64,000 bases of DNA from CAZROT01 sp964601895 (lineage in GTDB: Bacteria; Pseudomonadota; Gammaproteobacteria; Enterobacterales; Enterobacteriaceae), in the NCBI GenBank assembly GCA_964601895.1, contig CAZROT010000003.1:62001-126000 (forward strand). The letters run 5' to 3'. Under the pieces are notes generated by a model. The model searched no databases, was not told the DNA's origin, and was given only the letters and a program-made list of their open reading frames with translations. This document shows, piece by piece, positions 26,467 to 34,974 of this stretch. The stretch's first letter is position 1. The number at the start of each line of letters is the position of its first letter. Made by a program: the position numbers and the translations under genes.

Positions 26467-27858
26467 ATGACCAAATCACAGGATCAACAGGTAGAAGCGC
26501 TCAAGCTACCTCCTCACTCGCTGGAAGCAGAGCAATCTGTATTGGGCGGTCTGATGCTGGATAATGAGCGCTGGGATAATGTATCAGAACGTATTACCAG
26601 CAATGATTTTTTCAGCCGTCCTCATCGCCGTATTTTTACTGAAATGCAGCGCCTGATGGAAATGAATAAACCCATCGATTTGATTACCCTGACAGAATCG
26701 CTGGAACAAAAAGGGTATTTAGATGCAGTGGGTGGTTTTGCTTACCTGGCAGAATTATCGAGAAACACGCCCAGTGCGGCCAATATTAATGCCTATGCTG
26801 ATATTGTACGCGAGCGCGCCACAGTCAGGGAAATGATCGCCGTTGCCAACGAAATTGCTGATGCTGGCTACAATCCACAGGGACGCAGCAGTGAAGACTT
26901 ACTCGATCTGGCAGAATCGCGCGTGTTTCAGATTGCAGAAAATCGCGCCAGTAAAAATGAAGGCCCCAAAAGTATTGATAATATTCTGGCTGATACTGTC
27001 GAGCGTATTGAACAACTTTATCAACGCCCACATGACGGTGTCACCGGAATATCTACAGGCTATCATGATCTTGATAAAAAAACGGCGGGTCTGCAAAAAT
27101 CAGATTTGATTATTGTTGCTGCAAGGCCGTCCATGGGTAAAACCACCTTTGCCGTTAATCTGTGTGAACATGCTGCCCTGACTCAGGAAAAACCTGTCCT
27201 CATCTTCAGTCTGGAAATGCCAGGGAATCAACTTATGATGCGTATGCTTGCTTCCCTGTCACGCGTTGATCAAACGCGCATTCGTACCGGACAACTGGAT
27301 GACGAAGACTGGGCACGCCTCTCCAGTACCATGGGAATATTACTGGAAAAACGCAATATCTATATTGACGATTCATCCGGCCTGACACCGGGAGAAGTGC
27401 GTTCCCGATCCCGGCGGGTTTTCCGCGAACAGGGAGGATTAAGCATGATAATGATAGATTATCTGCAACTGATGCGTGTTCCCGCACTCATGGACAACCG
27501 GACTCTGGAAATTGCTGAAATTTCCCGCTCATTAAAAGCACTGGCGAAAGAATTACAAGTACCTGTCATCGCATTATCGCAGCTTAATCGCGGTCTGGAA
27601 CAACGTGCGGATAAACGCCCCATGAATTCCGATTTGCGTGAATCAGGATCCATTGAGCAGGATGCAGATTTAATCATGTTTATCTATCGTGATGAGGTCT
27701 ACCATGAAGACAGTGAAAAAAAAGGCATCGCAGAAATTATTTTAGGTAAACAGCGCAATGGCCCAACGGGGACAGTGCGTCTGACATTTAATGGCCAGTG
27801 GTCCAGATTTGATAACTACGCTGGCCCCGGTTACGATGAAGATTATCAGTCCAGATAA
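26467..27858 (+). CDS. dnaB: replicative DNA helicase DnaB
   Basis: A 463-residue hexameric 5'-3' helicase of the replication fork. The N-terminal DnaG-interacting domain (PPHSLEAEQSVLGGLMLDNERWD, residues about 17-38) is followed by a linker and the RecA-like ATPase. This carries Walker A ARPSMGKTTFA, Walker B MIMIDYLQLM and the SGSIEQDADLIMFIYRDE arginine-finger region. The N-terminal tail is slightly shorter than in E. coli. Downstream alr is 19 bp away, as in E. coli. Confidence 0.98.
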   Translation: MTKSQDQQVEALKLPPHSLEAEQSVLGGLMLDNERWDNVSERITSNDFFSRPHRRIFTEMQRLMEMNKPIDLITLTESLEQKGYLDAVGGFAYLAELSRNTPSAANINAYADIVRERATVREMIAVANEIADAGYNPQGRSSEDLLDLAESRVFQIAENRASKNEGPKSIDNILADTVERIEQLYQRPHDGVTGISTGYHDLDKKTAGLQKSDLIIVAARPSMGKTTFAVNLCEHAALTQEKPVLIFSLEMPGNQLMMRMLASLSRVDQTRIRTGQLDDEDWARLSSTMGILLEKRNIYIDDSSGLTPGEVRSRSRRVFREQGGLSMIMIDYLQLMRVPALMDNRTLEIAEISRSLKALAKELQVPVIALSQLNRGLEQRADKRPMNSDLRESGSIEQDADLIMFIYRDEVYHEDSEKKGIAEIILGKQRNGPTGTVRLTFNGQWSRFDNYAGPGYDEDYQSR

Positions 27859-27877
27859 TGACAGGTTAAGGTGATAC

Positions 27878-28957
27878 ATGAAAGCGGCAACCGCAGTGAT
27901 TGACTGTCGTGCTTTGCAGCATAACCTGAAACAGGTACGTGACCGGGCACCGCAAAGTCGTCTGATGGCCATTGTGAAAGCGAATGCTTACGGCCATGGG
28001 CTATTAAAAATAGCACATACCCTGAAAGATGCTGACTGCTATGCCGTTGCACGCATTAGCGAAGCATTGATGTTACGCTCCAGTGGCATCACCAAACCTG
28101 TTGTATTACTTGAAGGTTTTTTTTCTGCAGAAGATCTGCACGTACTGATGGTTAATAACATTGATACTGTTGTGCACAGTATTGAACAACTGGAGGCACT
28201 GGAGCAGGCTTGTCTGCCAACACCTGTTCGTGTCTGGATGAAACTGGACACGGGTATGCACCGCCTCGGCGTGCGCCTCGATAAAGCCGACGCATTTTAC
28301 CAGCGCCTGTGTACCTGTCAGAACGTCATTCAACCTGTTAACCTCATGAGCCACCTTAGCTGTGCAGATGAACCCGAAATGGATATCACCTTACAACAGC
28401 TGAGCTGTTTTGATGCCTTCATTGCTGATAAACAGGGACAAAAATCTATTGCTGCTTCCAGCGGCATCCTTATCTGGCCTCAGTCACATTATGACTGGGT
28501 ACGACCCGGTATTATGTTATACGGGGTTTCACCACTCCCTCATTTAGATTCATCTCATTTTCACCTGCAGCCGGTGATGGAATTAAAATCCAGCTTAATT
28601 GCGGTACGTGAACACCATCGGGGAGAGCCTGTAGGCTATGGTGCAACCTGGAAAAGCCCTGTCAACACGCAGCTTGGCGTGGTTGCCATTGGTTATGGCG
28701 ATGGTTATCCACGCAGTGCGCCGGCAGGCACTCCGGTATGGCTCAACGGGCGTAACGTACCTATTGTCGGACGAGTTTCTATGGATATGCTTTGTGTCGA
28801 TCTTGGCCCTGAGGCGACAGATAAGGTCGGCGATGACGTCACGCTCTGGGGTCATCAGCTACCGGTGGAAAAAATTGCCGCTTTCACCGGCATCAGTGCA
28901 TATGAACTGGTCACTAAGCTGACTTCACGCGTAGTGATGGAATATATTATTAAATAA
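27878..28957 (+). CDS. alr: alanine racemase
   Basis: A 359-residue PLP enzyme that makes D-alanine for peptidoglycan. The PLP lysine is Lys34 in MAIVKANAYGHG, as in E. coli Alr. KLDTGMHRLG, RPGIMLYG, AIGYGDGYPR and the C-terminal GRVSMDMLCVDLG with the second catalytic tyrosine region are intact. AAGGTGAT lies just before the ATG. tyrB, which follows alr in E. coli, is absent; 253 bp without a gene lead to ssb. Confidence 0.97.
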   Translation: MKAATAVIDCRALQHNLKQVRDRAPQSRLMAIVKANAYGHGLLKIAHTLKDADCYAVARISEALMLRSSGITKPVVLLEGFFSAEDLHVLMVNNIDTVVHSIEQLEALEQACLPTPVRVWMKLDTGMHRLGVRLDKADAFYQRLCTCQNVIQPVNLMSHLSCADEPEMDITLQQLSCFDAFIADKQGQKSIAASSGILIWPQSHYDWVRPGIMLYGVSPLPHLDSSHFHLQPVMELKSSLIAVREHHRGEPVGYGATWKSPVNTQLGVVAIGYGDGYPRSAPAGTPVWLNGRNVPIVGRVSMDMLCVDLGPEATDKVGDDVTLWGHQLPVEKIAAFTGISAYELVTKLTSRVVMEYIIK

Positions 28958-29210
28958 AGCAGTTATCTTACATTACTCGCTGATATCACAGCGTTGCCCT
29001 CAACACAAAAACCCGGTGATGAGGTGGTAAAAACTTTCCCCTGCTACCAGAATGAATCAACAGGCGCCAGCCAATCAGAGTAAATTGGCTAACAACATCG
29101 GTTGCGTTATTCATAGCCAGAACTGGCACCGATGTTGCCGAGATATCACTATTCCATAGCGCACAGCTCACAGCTCGTTGTACACAGCAGTAATAACTAC
29201 TCAGGCAGGA

Positions 29211-29723
29211 TCAGAAAGGAATATCATCGTCAAAATCCATTAATGGCTCACTATCACGTTTTTTTCTCGACTGAGCATCCGGCTGGCTATCACTCTGATG
29301 TACCCCGGACTGATTCCACATGTCGGGTACAACATTATCCTGAGATGCTGTGCTGGATACCGCACCCGTTCCCGGCCTGCCGCCCAACATCTGCAGGGTA
29401 CCTCCTGCATTGACAACAACCTCTGTGCTATAGCGATCATGGCCATTCTTATCCTGCCACTTGTGCGTCTGTAAAGAACCTTCAACATAAACCTGAGATC
29501 CTTTGCGCAAATATTCACCCGCTACTTCAGCCAGTTTTCCATATAGTACAACCCGGTGCCATTCCGTCTTTTCTTTTTGCTCTCCGGTTTGTTTATCACG
29601 CCAGCTTTCAGATGTCGCCAGCGCTATAGTGGTCACCGCACCACCGCCTGGCATATAGCGCACATCCGGATCACGACCTAAATTGCCGATTAAAATTACC
29701 TTATTAATACCTCTACTAGCCAT
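29211..29723 (-). CDS. ssb: single-stranded DNA-binding protein
   Basis: 170 residues. The N-terminal OB fold (NKVILIGNLGRDPDVRYMP, then WHRVVLYGKLAE and the YVEGSLQTHKWQD strand) binds ssDNA as a tetramer. A Gln/Ser/Gly-rich linker leads to the acidic tip MDFDDDIPF, which recruits repair and replication proteins. AGGAG lies 8 bases before the ATG. Divergent from uvrA across 288 bp, as in E. coli, but the pair is inverted relative to alr. Confidence 0.98.
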   Translation of the reverse strand: MASRGINKVILIGNLGRDPDVRYMPGGGAVTTIALATSESWRDKQTGEQKEKTEWHRVVLYGKLAEVAGEYLRKGSQVYVEGSLQTHKWQDKNGHDRYSTEVVVNAGGTLQMLGGRPGTGAVSSTASQDNVVPDMWNQSGVHQSDSQPDAQSRKKRDSEPLMDFDDDIPF

Positions 29724-30011
29724 TTTATACGCTCCTGATGAAATAAAGTGATACCGGCATAAGTCAGTCAGTTTAACATGCGAAGATTAACTCAGGTACC
29801 ACGGTTTATAATCCGTTAAACATATTACAGATTTATTCAACGAACTGAGTTGATTACCGTCCGTGGTTAAATATTCATTTTAAATTTTTTTATGCGATAA
29901 TTAACAGGTTATATCAATGATGCCTTCTGAATACTGATAAAATGCGTTAATAAAATTAAAACTGACAGGCTGAATACATGACTGTCTGAATATAAGCCTG
30001 GAAATATCTAC

Positions 30012-32843
30012 ATGAATAATATCGACGTTCGTGGTGCCCGCACTCACAATCTTAAAAACATCAGTCTGACCATACCACGCAATAAATTTATTGTGATAAC
30101 TGGCCTGTCGGGATCGGGTAAATCTTCACTGGCTTTTGACACTCTGTATGCTGAAGGACAGCGCCGTTACGTAGAGTCTCTTTCTGCCTATGCACGCCAG
30201 TTTTTATCATTAATGGAAAAACCTGATGTTGATCATATTGAAGGTCTGTCACCTGCGATTTCCATTGAGCAGAAATCAACTTCCCATAATCCCCGTTCAA
30301 CGGTGGGAACCATCACTGAAATTCATGATTACCTGCGTCTCTTGTTTGCCCGTGTCGGAGAGCCTCGCTGTCCGGATCACGATGTCACCTTAGCGGCACA
30401 AACCATCAGCCAGATGGTTGACAGTGTTCTTGAGCAGCCATCAGGTAAGCGCATGATGTTGCTGGCACCCATAGTAAAAAACCGTAAAGGTGAACACACC
30501 CGCGTATTAAATAACATGGCCGCACTGGGTTATATTCGTGTCAGAATTGACGGTGAAATCTGCGATCTGTCTGATCCCCCCAAACTGGAATTACAAAAAA
30601 AGCATACTATTGAAGTGGTTGTCGATCGCTTTAAGGTGCATGAAGATCTACGCCAGCGCCTGGCAGAATCTTTTGAAACTGCGCTGGAGTTGTCTGACGG
30701 CACTGCACTTGTGGCTGATATGGATAACCCTGACAGTACAGAGCTGCTGTTTTCTGCCAATTTTGCCTGCCCTGCCTGTGGCTACAGTATGAATGAACTG
30801 GAACCGCGCCTGTTTTCATTTAATAATCCTGCAGGTGCCTGCCCGAGCTGTGATGGTCTGGGCGTTCAGCAGTTTTTTGATCCCAATCGGGTTATCCACA
30901 ATACAGAACTGTCACTGGCTGGCGGGGCCATTCAGGGCTGGAATCGCCATAATCTGTATTATTTTCAAATGCTCCAGGCACTGGCGAGGCACTACCAGTT
31001 TGACATCGAGTCTCCTTATCATTCTATCGATACTGCCATTCAACAGATTTTGTTATATGGCTCGGGTAAAGAGAAAATTGAATTTCATTATGCTAACGAT
31101 CGGGAAGAACTCAACATTCGCCATCACACCTTCGAAGGTGTGTTAAATAATATGGAACGTCGCTATAAAGAAACACAATCTCCTGCAGTCAGGGAAGGCC
31201 TCGCGAAATTTATCAGTACCCGTCCCTGCACTACTTGCCAGGGTAGCCGTTTGTGTCAGGAGGCACGTCATGTTTTTATCAACAATATTCGGTTAACAGA
31301 GATATCTGATTTTAGCATCAGCCAGGCATTAAATTTTTTTCAGAACCTGCAACTCAGTGGCCAGCGTGCCAGAATTGCTGAAAAAATTCTTAAAGAAATC
31401 AGTGAGCGTTTACAATTTCTGGCTAATGTCGGTCTGGATTATCTTTCCCTTTCCCGCTCAGCGGAAACACTGTCTGGTGGAGAAGCTCAGCGCATTCGTC
31501 TTGCCAGTCAGATAGGTGCTGGACTGGTGGGCGTCATGTATGTGCTGGATGAACCCTCCATAGGCTTGCATCAGCGCGATAACAGACGCCTGCTGGATAC
31601 ACTTATCCACCTGCGTGATCTCGGCAATACCGTGATTGTGGTAGAACACGATGAAGATGCCATTCGTACTGCTGATCATGTGATAGATATCGGCCCTGGT
31701 GCAGGTGTTCACGGTGGCGAGGTGGTTGCCTCAGGCACAGCCAGTGATATTATGGCCGTTGCGCAATCGCTGACTGGCCAGTTTCTCAGTGGTAAACGCC
31801 AGATAGCCATTCCTGCCGAACGTATTCCTGCTAATCCTGACAGGGTAATAAAACTCATCGGCGCTACGGGAAATAATCTGAAAAATGTCACACTGACATT
31901 ACCTATCGGCTTATTCACTTGTATTACCGGTGTTTCCGGTTCCGGTAAATCCACACTTATTAACGATACCTTATACTGTATTGCCCAGCGTCAGCTCAAC
32001 GGCATGACTGGCAGGGAGCCCGCTGCTTACCAGGAAATTCAGGGGCTGGACTATCTTGATAAGGTGATTGATATCGATCAGAGCCCAATTGGCAGGACTC
32101 CACGCTCCAATCCAGCCACTTATACCGGAATTTTCACCCCGATACGAGAGCTGTTCGCCGGCACCCCTGAATCGCGCATACGTGGTTATAACGCCGGACG
32201 ATTCAGTTTTAATGTCAAGGGAGGGCGTTGTGAAGCCTGTCAGGGTGATGGCCTGATTAAAGTTGAGATGCATTTTCTTCCTGATATTTATGTCCCTTGT
32301 GATCACTGCAAGGGCAAGCGCTACAATCGTGAAACACTGGAAGTGAGGTATAAAGGCAAGACTATTCACGAAGTACTGGAAATGACTATCGAAGAAGCCC
32401 ATGTGTTTTTCAATGCTATTCCTGCACTTGCGCATAAGTTGCAAATGTTAATGAATGTGGGTCTGTCTTATCTTTGCCTTGGCCAGTCAGCTACCACGCT
32501 TTCTGGAGGCGAAGCTCAGCGGGTCAAACTAGCTCGCGAACTGTCAAAACGAGGTACTGGCAGAACACTCTACATCCTCGATGAGCCTACTACTGGATTG
32601 CATTTTGCGGATATTCAGCAACTTATGGTAGTACTGCATCAATTGCGCTCTCAGGGGAATACTATTGTCGTCATTGAGCATAACCTTGATGTCATCAAAA
32701 CAGCAGACTGGATTGTCGATCTCGGCCCTGAAGGTGGCAGCGGTGGTGGTGAAATTTTAGTAGCAGGCACACCAGAAAGGGTTGCTGAGTGCACGACATC
32801 CCATACAGCAGGCTTTCTGAAATCGCTGTTAACAGGCAAATAA
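30012..32843 (+). CDS. uvrA: UvrABC system protein A (excinuclease ATPase)
   Basis: A 943-residue damage-recognition subunit of nucleotide excision repair. Two ABC ATPase modules have Walker A GLSGSGKSSL (about residue 31) and GVSGSGKSTL (about 640), with signatures TLSGGEAQRIRLA and TLSGGEAQRVKLA. Zinc-binding cysteine pairs CPACGY...CPSCDG, CTTCQG and CEACQGDG...CDHCKG are all present. A UvrB-binding region precedes the first zinc module. No canonical LexA box (CTG-N10-CAG) is visible in the ssb-uvrA spacer. Confidence 0.98.
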   Translation: MNNIDVRGARTHNLKNISLTIPRNKFIVITGLSGSGKSSLAFDTLYAEGQRRYVESLSAYARQFLSLMEKPDVDHIEGLSPAISIEQKSTSHNPRSTVGTITEIHDYLRLLFARVGEPRCPDHDVTLAAQTISQMVDSVLEQPSGKRMMLLAPIVKNRKGEHTRVLNNMAALGYIRVRIDGEICDLSDPPKLELQKKHTIEVVVDRFKVHEDLRQRLAESFETALELSDGTALVADMDNPDSTELLFSANFACPACGYSMNELEPRLFSFNNPAGACPSCDGLGVQQFFDPNRVIHNTELSLAGGAIQGWNRHNLYYFQMLQALARHYQFDIESPYHSIDTAIQQILLYGSGKEKIEFHYANDREELNIRHHTFEGVLNNMERRYKETQSPAVREGLAKFISTRPCTTCQGSRLCQEARHVFINNIRLTEISDFSISQALNFFQNLQLSGQRARIAEKILKEISERLQFLANVGLDYLSLSRSAETLSGGEAQRIRLASQIGAGLVGVMYVLDEPSIGLHQRDNRRLLDTLIHLRDLGNTVIVVEHDEDAIRTADHVIDIGPGAGVHGGEVVASGTASDIMAVAQSLTGQFLSGKRQIAIPAERIPANPDRVIKLIGATGNNLKNVTLTLPIGLFTCITGVSGSGKSTLINDTLYCIAQRQLNGMTGREPAAYQEIQGLDYLDKVIDIDQSPIGRTPRSNPATYTGIFTPIRELFAGTPESRIRGYNAGRFSFNVKGGRCEACQGDGLIKVEMHFLPDIYVPCDHCKGKRYNRETLEVRYKGKTIHEVLEMTIEEAHVFFNAIPALAHKLQMLMNVGLSYLCLGQSATTLSGGEAQRVKLARELSKRGTGRTLYILDEPTTGLHFADIQQLMVVLHQLRSQGNTIVVIEHNLDVIKTADWIVDLGPEGGSGGGEILVAGTPERVAECTTSHTAGFLKSLLTGK

Positions 32844-33345
32844 AATGTCTGTTTATGTATAGCTATTCATAAGCTGTTGTTTGCATTTATCTCTGACAGG
32901 ATAAAATAGGGTATCAGCTACTTTTTTGCTTAACCCATATTAACAAAAAAAGTCATATTTCATATTGTTAATTGTAATAATATCTTAAAACTATCATTTA
33001 TTTTTGTACATTTTTTTAAAATGCAGTATAATTCGACGGACTTGTTACTAGCTAACGGAATAGCTATAAGCGTAGCCGTTAAGAAATAACGAGATCTGTA
33101 ATTAAAAATAAGCTGTCTTATATTGGTGGTTGGGTAACGCGGTGATAAACATACAGGCGACCTTGCGTAAGGCATTTCAAGGAGCATTGAAGTGTTGTCT
33201 GGGAGAGCGCTTTATGACACTATTCCCAACCCAGAGTAAAAGTTCTTACGGCATAATATCGAATTTGCTCATAACAAATTGATATATAACAATTGCTTAA
33301 GAAAGTATTGTAACACTTATTTTAACATCAAAGGAAGTTAATTTC
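32844..33345. other. 502-bp gap between uvrA and the outer-membrane protein gene
   Basis: AT-rich at both ends, with a more structured central part (33128-33231, listed separately). A further inverted repeat, AACGG...CCGTT, lies at about 33055-33080. An AAAGGAAG ribosome-binding site precedes the downstream gene. No supported gene is present. Confidence 0.4.
33128..33231 (+). ncRNA. candidate structured RNA or leader element (unverified)
   Basis: GGTTGGG (33128-33134) pairs perfectly with CCCAACC (33225-33231). Inside, a CCTT-GCGT-AAGG hairpin is followed by an 8-bp stem CATTTCAA/TTGAAGTG (one G-U) with loop GGAGCA. Then GTGTT can pair with GACAC, in competition with the preceding stem. Nested and consecutive helices suggest RNA folding, but I match no known family. 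It ends 114 bp before the next ATG, so it could be a 5' leader or a free RNA. Confidence 0.3.
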
Positions 33346-33951
33346 ATGAGAAAAACGCTTGTCGCTTCTGCAGTTGCCATGTCTTTCATCGTATTCCCGG
33401 CTGTTGCAGTAGAAGATTTTACTGGATTTTCAGCAGGACTGGGTGCTGCTGTTTCAGGTGGTGAAGCAACATATTCTAATAAGGATGGTTCTTCTTCATT
33501 AGGAAAACGCTCAATTCTCGCTGTTGTTGATCTTGGTTACTCTTACCAGATTGATCCATTATGGGGTATTGGTGTCGGTGCCACTTATGATATCAATAAG
33601 GCAAAGTTCGGTGAAACTTCTTCCGCTACGTCTCAGTCTAAAGTAGAAGGCAAGAATCACTATTCCGTGTACTTACAGCCTTTTGTTGTCGTGTCACCAT
33701 CAACAGCAGTATTTGCCAAAGTAGGTTACCATTCAATAAAAATGGTAGCTAAAGAAACTAATAAGCCAGACTTCTCAAAGAAAACCAATGGCATCGGTTA
33801 TGGCCTTGGTGTCAAGACCTTGATTGCTGATAACTTCTATGTTCAGGCAGAAGCCGGTGTAGTTGATTACAGCAAAAAGACTGATAGCAATAATAATAGT
33901 CTTCGTTTGAAATCAACTACTGGTATGCTCAGTGTAGGTTACAAATTCTAA
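33346..33951 (+). CDS. small outer-membrane beta-barrel protein (Opa/OmpX/Ail-like fold)
   Basis: 201 residues. A signal peptide (about 1-21, ending AVA) is followed by alternating hydrophobic/polar strands. These include FSAGLGAAVSGG, LAVVDLGYSYQI, GIGVGATYDI, YSVYLQPFVVV, AVFAKVGYHSI, GIGYGLGVKTLI and FYVQAEAGVVDY. The C-terminal strand GMLSVGYKF ends in the terminal Phe that serves as the BAM recognition signal. The pattern fits an eight-stranded barrel of the OMP_b-brl type. Polar loops are Ser/Lys-rich. I do not recognise a specific orthologue; OmpX/Ail-like adhesion or host interaction is possible but unproven. A good ribosome-binding site and a strong terminator flank it as a single-gene unit. 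Confidence 0.8.
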   Translation: MRKTLVASAVAMSFIVFPAVAVEDFTGFSAGLGAAVSGGEATYSNKDGSSSLGKRSILAVVDLGYSYQIDPLWGIGVGATYDINKAKFGETSSATSQSKVEGKNHYSVYLQPFVVVSPSTAVFAKVGYHSIKMVAKETNKPDFSKKTNGIGYGLGVKTLIADNFYVQAEAGVVDYSKKTDSNNNSLRLKSTTGMLSVGYKF

Positions 33952-33970
33952 GCTGTTCTTTAATTTTTAG

Positions 33971-33994
33971 AGCCCGCATCCGCGGGCTTTTTTT
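33971..33994 (+). terminator. rho-independent terminator of the outer-membrane protein gene
   Basis: A perfect GC-rich 7-bp stem AGCCCGC/GCGGGCT with the four-base loop ATCC, followed by TTTTTT. It starts 20 bp after the stop codon. This is the clearest intrinsic terminator in the window. Confidence 0.95.
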
Positions 33995-34092
33995 ATATAA
34001 AAAACCACCTGACTCCAGCCCGTGATGGTTTTCCCGATAAATAACAGGCAATTCTGGCAGATTATATGAAGCACAGATATATTCTGTGAGTA

Positions 34093-34737
34093 TTACCTGC
34101 CTGCAGAGCTTGAAGATGACGCCACAGACGTGCCACGTTCAGCTAATACGCGCTCTACCGTATCCACAATAGCCTGCGTCTGTACATCAATCTCAATATT
34201 GACTTTGCTGCCAAAACGCTTCTTACCTAATGTCGTACGCGCAAGAGTTTCAGGAATGAGGCTGACACAAAAGCGGTTACCAAAAACTTCTCCTATGGTA
34301 AGACTGATTCCATCAATACCAATAAATCCCTTATACAGTACGTATTTCATGAGATTTTCCGGCATACGCAACCAGATTTGTCTGTTAGTTTCTGAAGCAC
34401 AAATCTTGGCGATTTCTGCCGTACAGATAATATGACCGGACATGACATGCCCACCGATTTCATCACCAAATCTGGACGCTCGTTCCAGATTAACTTCATC
34501 CCCCACCGCCAGCTCCCCCAGATTAGTCAGGCGCAGAGTTTCTTCTATCAAATCAAAACTGACTCTGTTGTTGTCGATGGCAGTAACGGTTAAACAACAG
34601 CCGTTGTGAGCAACAGATGCACCTGGCTCTAAATGAGAAAGTAATTCTGGTGGAAATTCAACAATCTGTGTACGGAAATGAGACTGCTCATTGATTGATA
34701 CCACGGGTGCGGTACATTGAATAATACCGGTAAACAT
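34093..34737 (-). CDS. ribE: riboflavin synthase alpha chain
   Basis: 214 residues; dismutates two lumazine molecules to riboflavin. Two lumazine-binding repeats: the first starts MFTGIIQ and contains GASVAHNGCCLTV, the second contains GFIGIDGISLTIGEV. E. coli ribE (ribC) is 213 residues. It is divergent from mdtK, the same pair as in E. coli. AGAGG precedes the start at 34737. I see no FMN riboswitch in the 237-bp spacer. Confidence 0.97.
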   Translation of the reverse strand: MFTGIIQCTAPVVSINEQSHFRTQIVEFPPELLSHLEPGASVAHNGCCLTVTAIDNNRVSFDLIEETLRLTNLGELAVGDEVNLERASRFGDEIGGHVMSGHIICTAEIAKICASETNRQIWLRMPENLMKYVLYKGFIGIDGISLTIGEVFGNRFCVSLIPETLARTTLGKKRFGSKVNIEIDVQTQAIVDTVERVLAERGTSVASSSSSAGR

Positions 34738-34974
34738 AAGGCATGCCTCTTAGCTGAACCATTATTATAAATAATCATTGTATTTCTTCAGTTTATCTTG
34801 ACAGAATCAGCAAAGCAAAACACCATTTCCTCTATCTTTGTGATACGCATTATACCTGTAGAAGCTTATCTGGTGCTTACTTAGCAGGGGCAATCCCCGC
34901 GTTGAATACTGTATCTTTAATACCTGCTATGCCTGATGAAATAAATCGTATTTACAGATATGATTAAGGTACTT

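Noticed and set aside
28986..29171. 61-codon minus-strand frame between alr and ssb as a tyrB remnant
   Set aside because: No resemblance to aminotransferase motifs could be seen.
29724..30011. LexA operator between ssb and uvrA
   Set aside because: Every CTG was checked for CAG ten bases later; none fits.
31971..32444. 157-codon minus-strand frame opposite uvrA
   Set aside because: Antisense shadow; the uvrA zinc and ATPase motifs occupy the plus strand.
33210..33235. tRNA-like word (GGGAGAGCGC) upstream of the barrel gene as a tRNA or tRNA fragment
   Set aside because: No acceptor stem, anticodon arm or T arm can be built around it.
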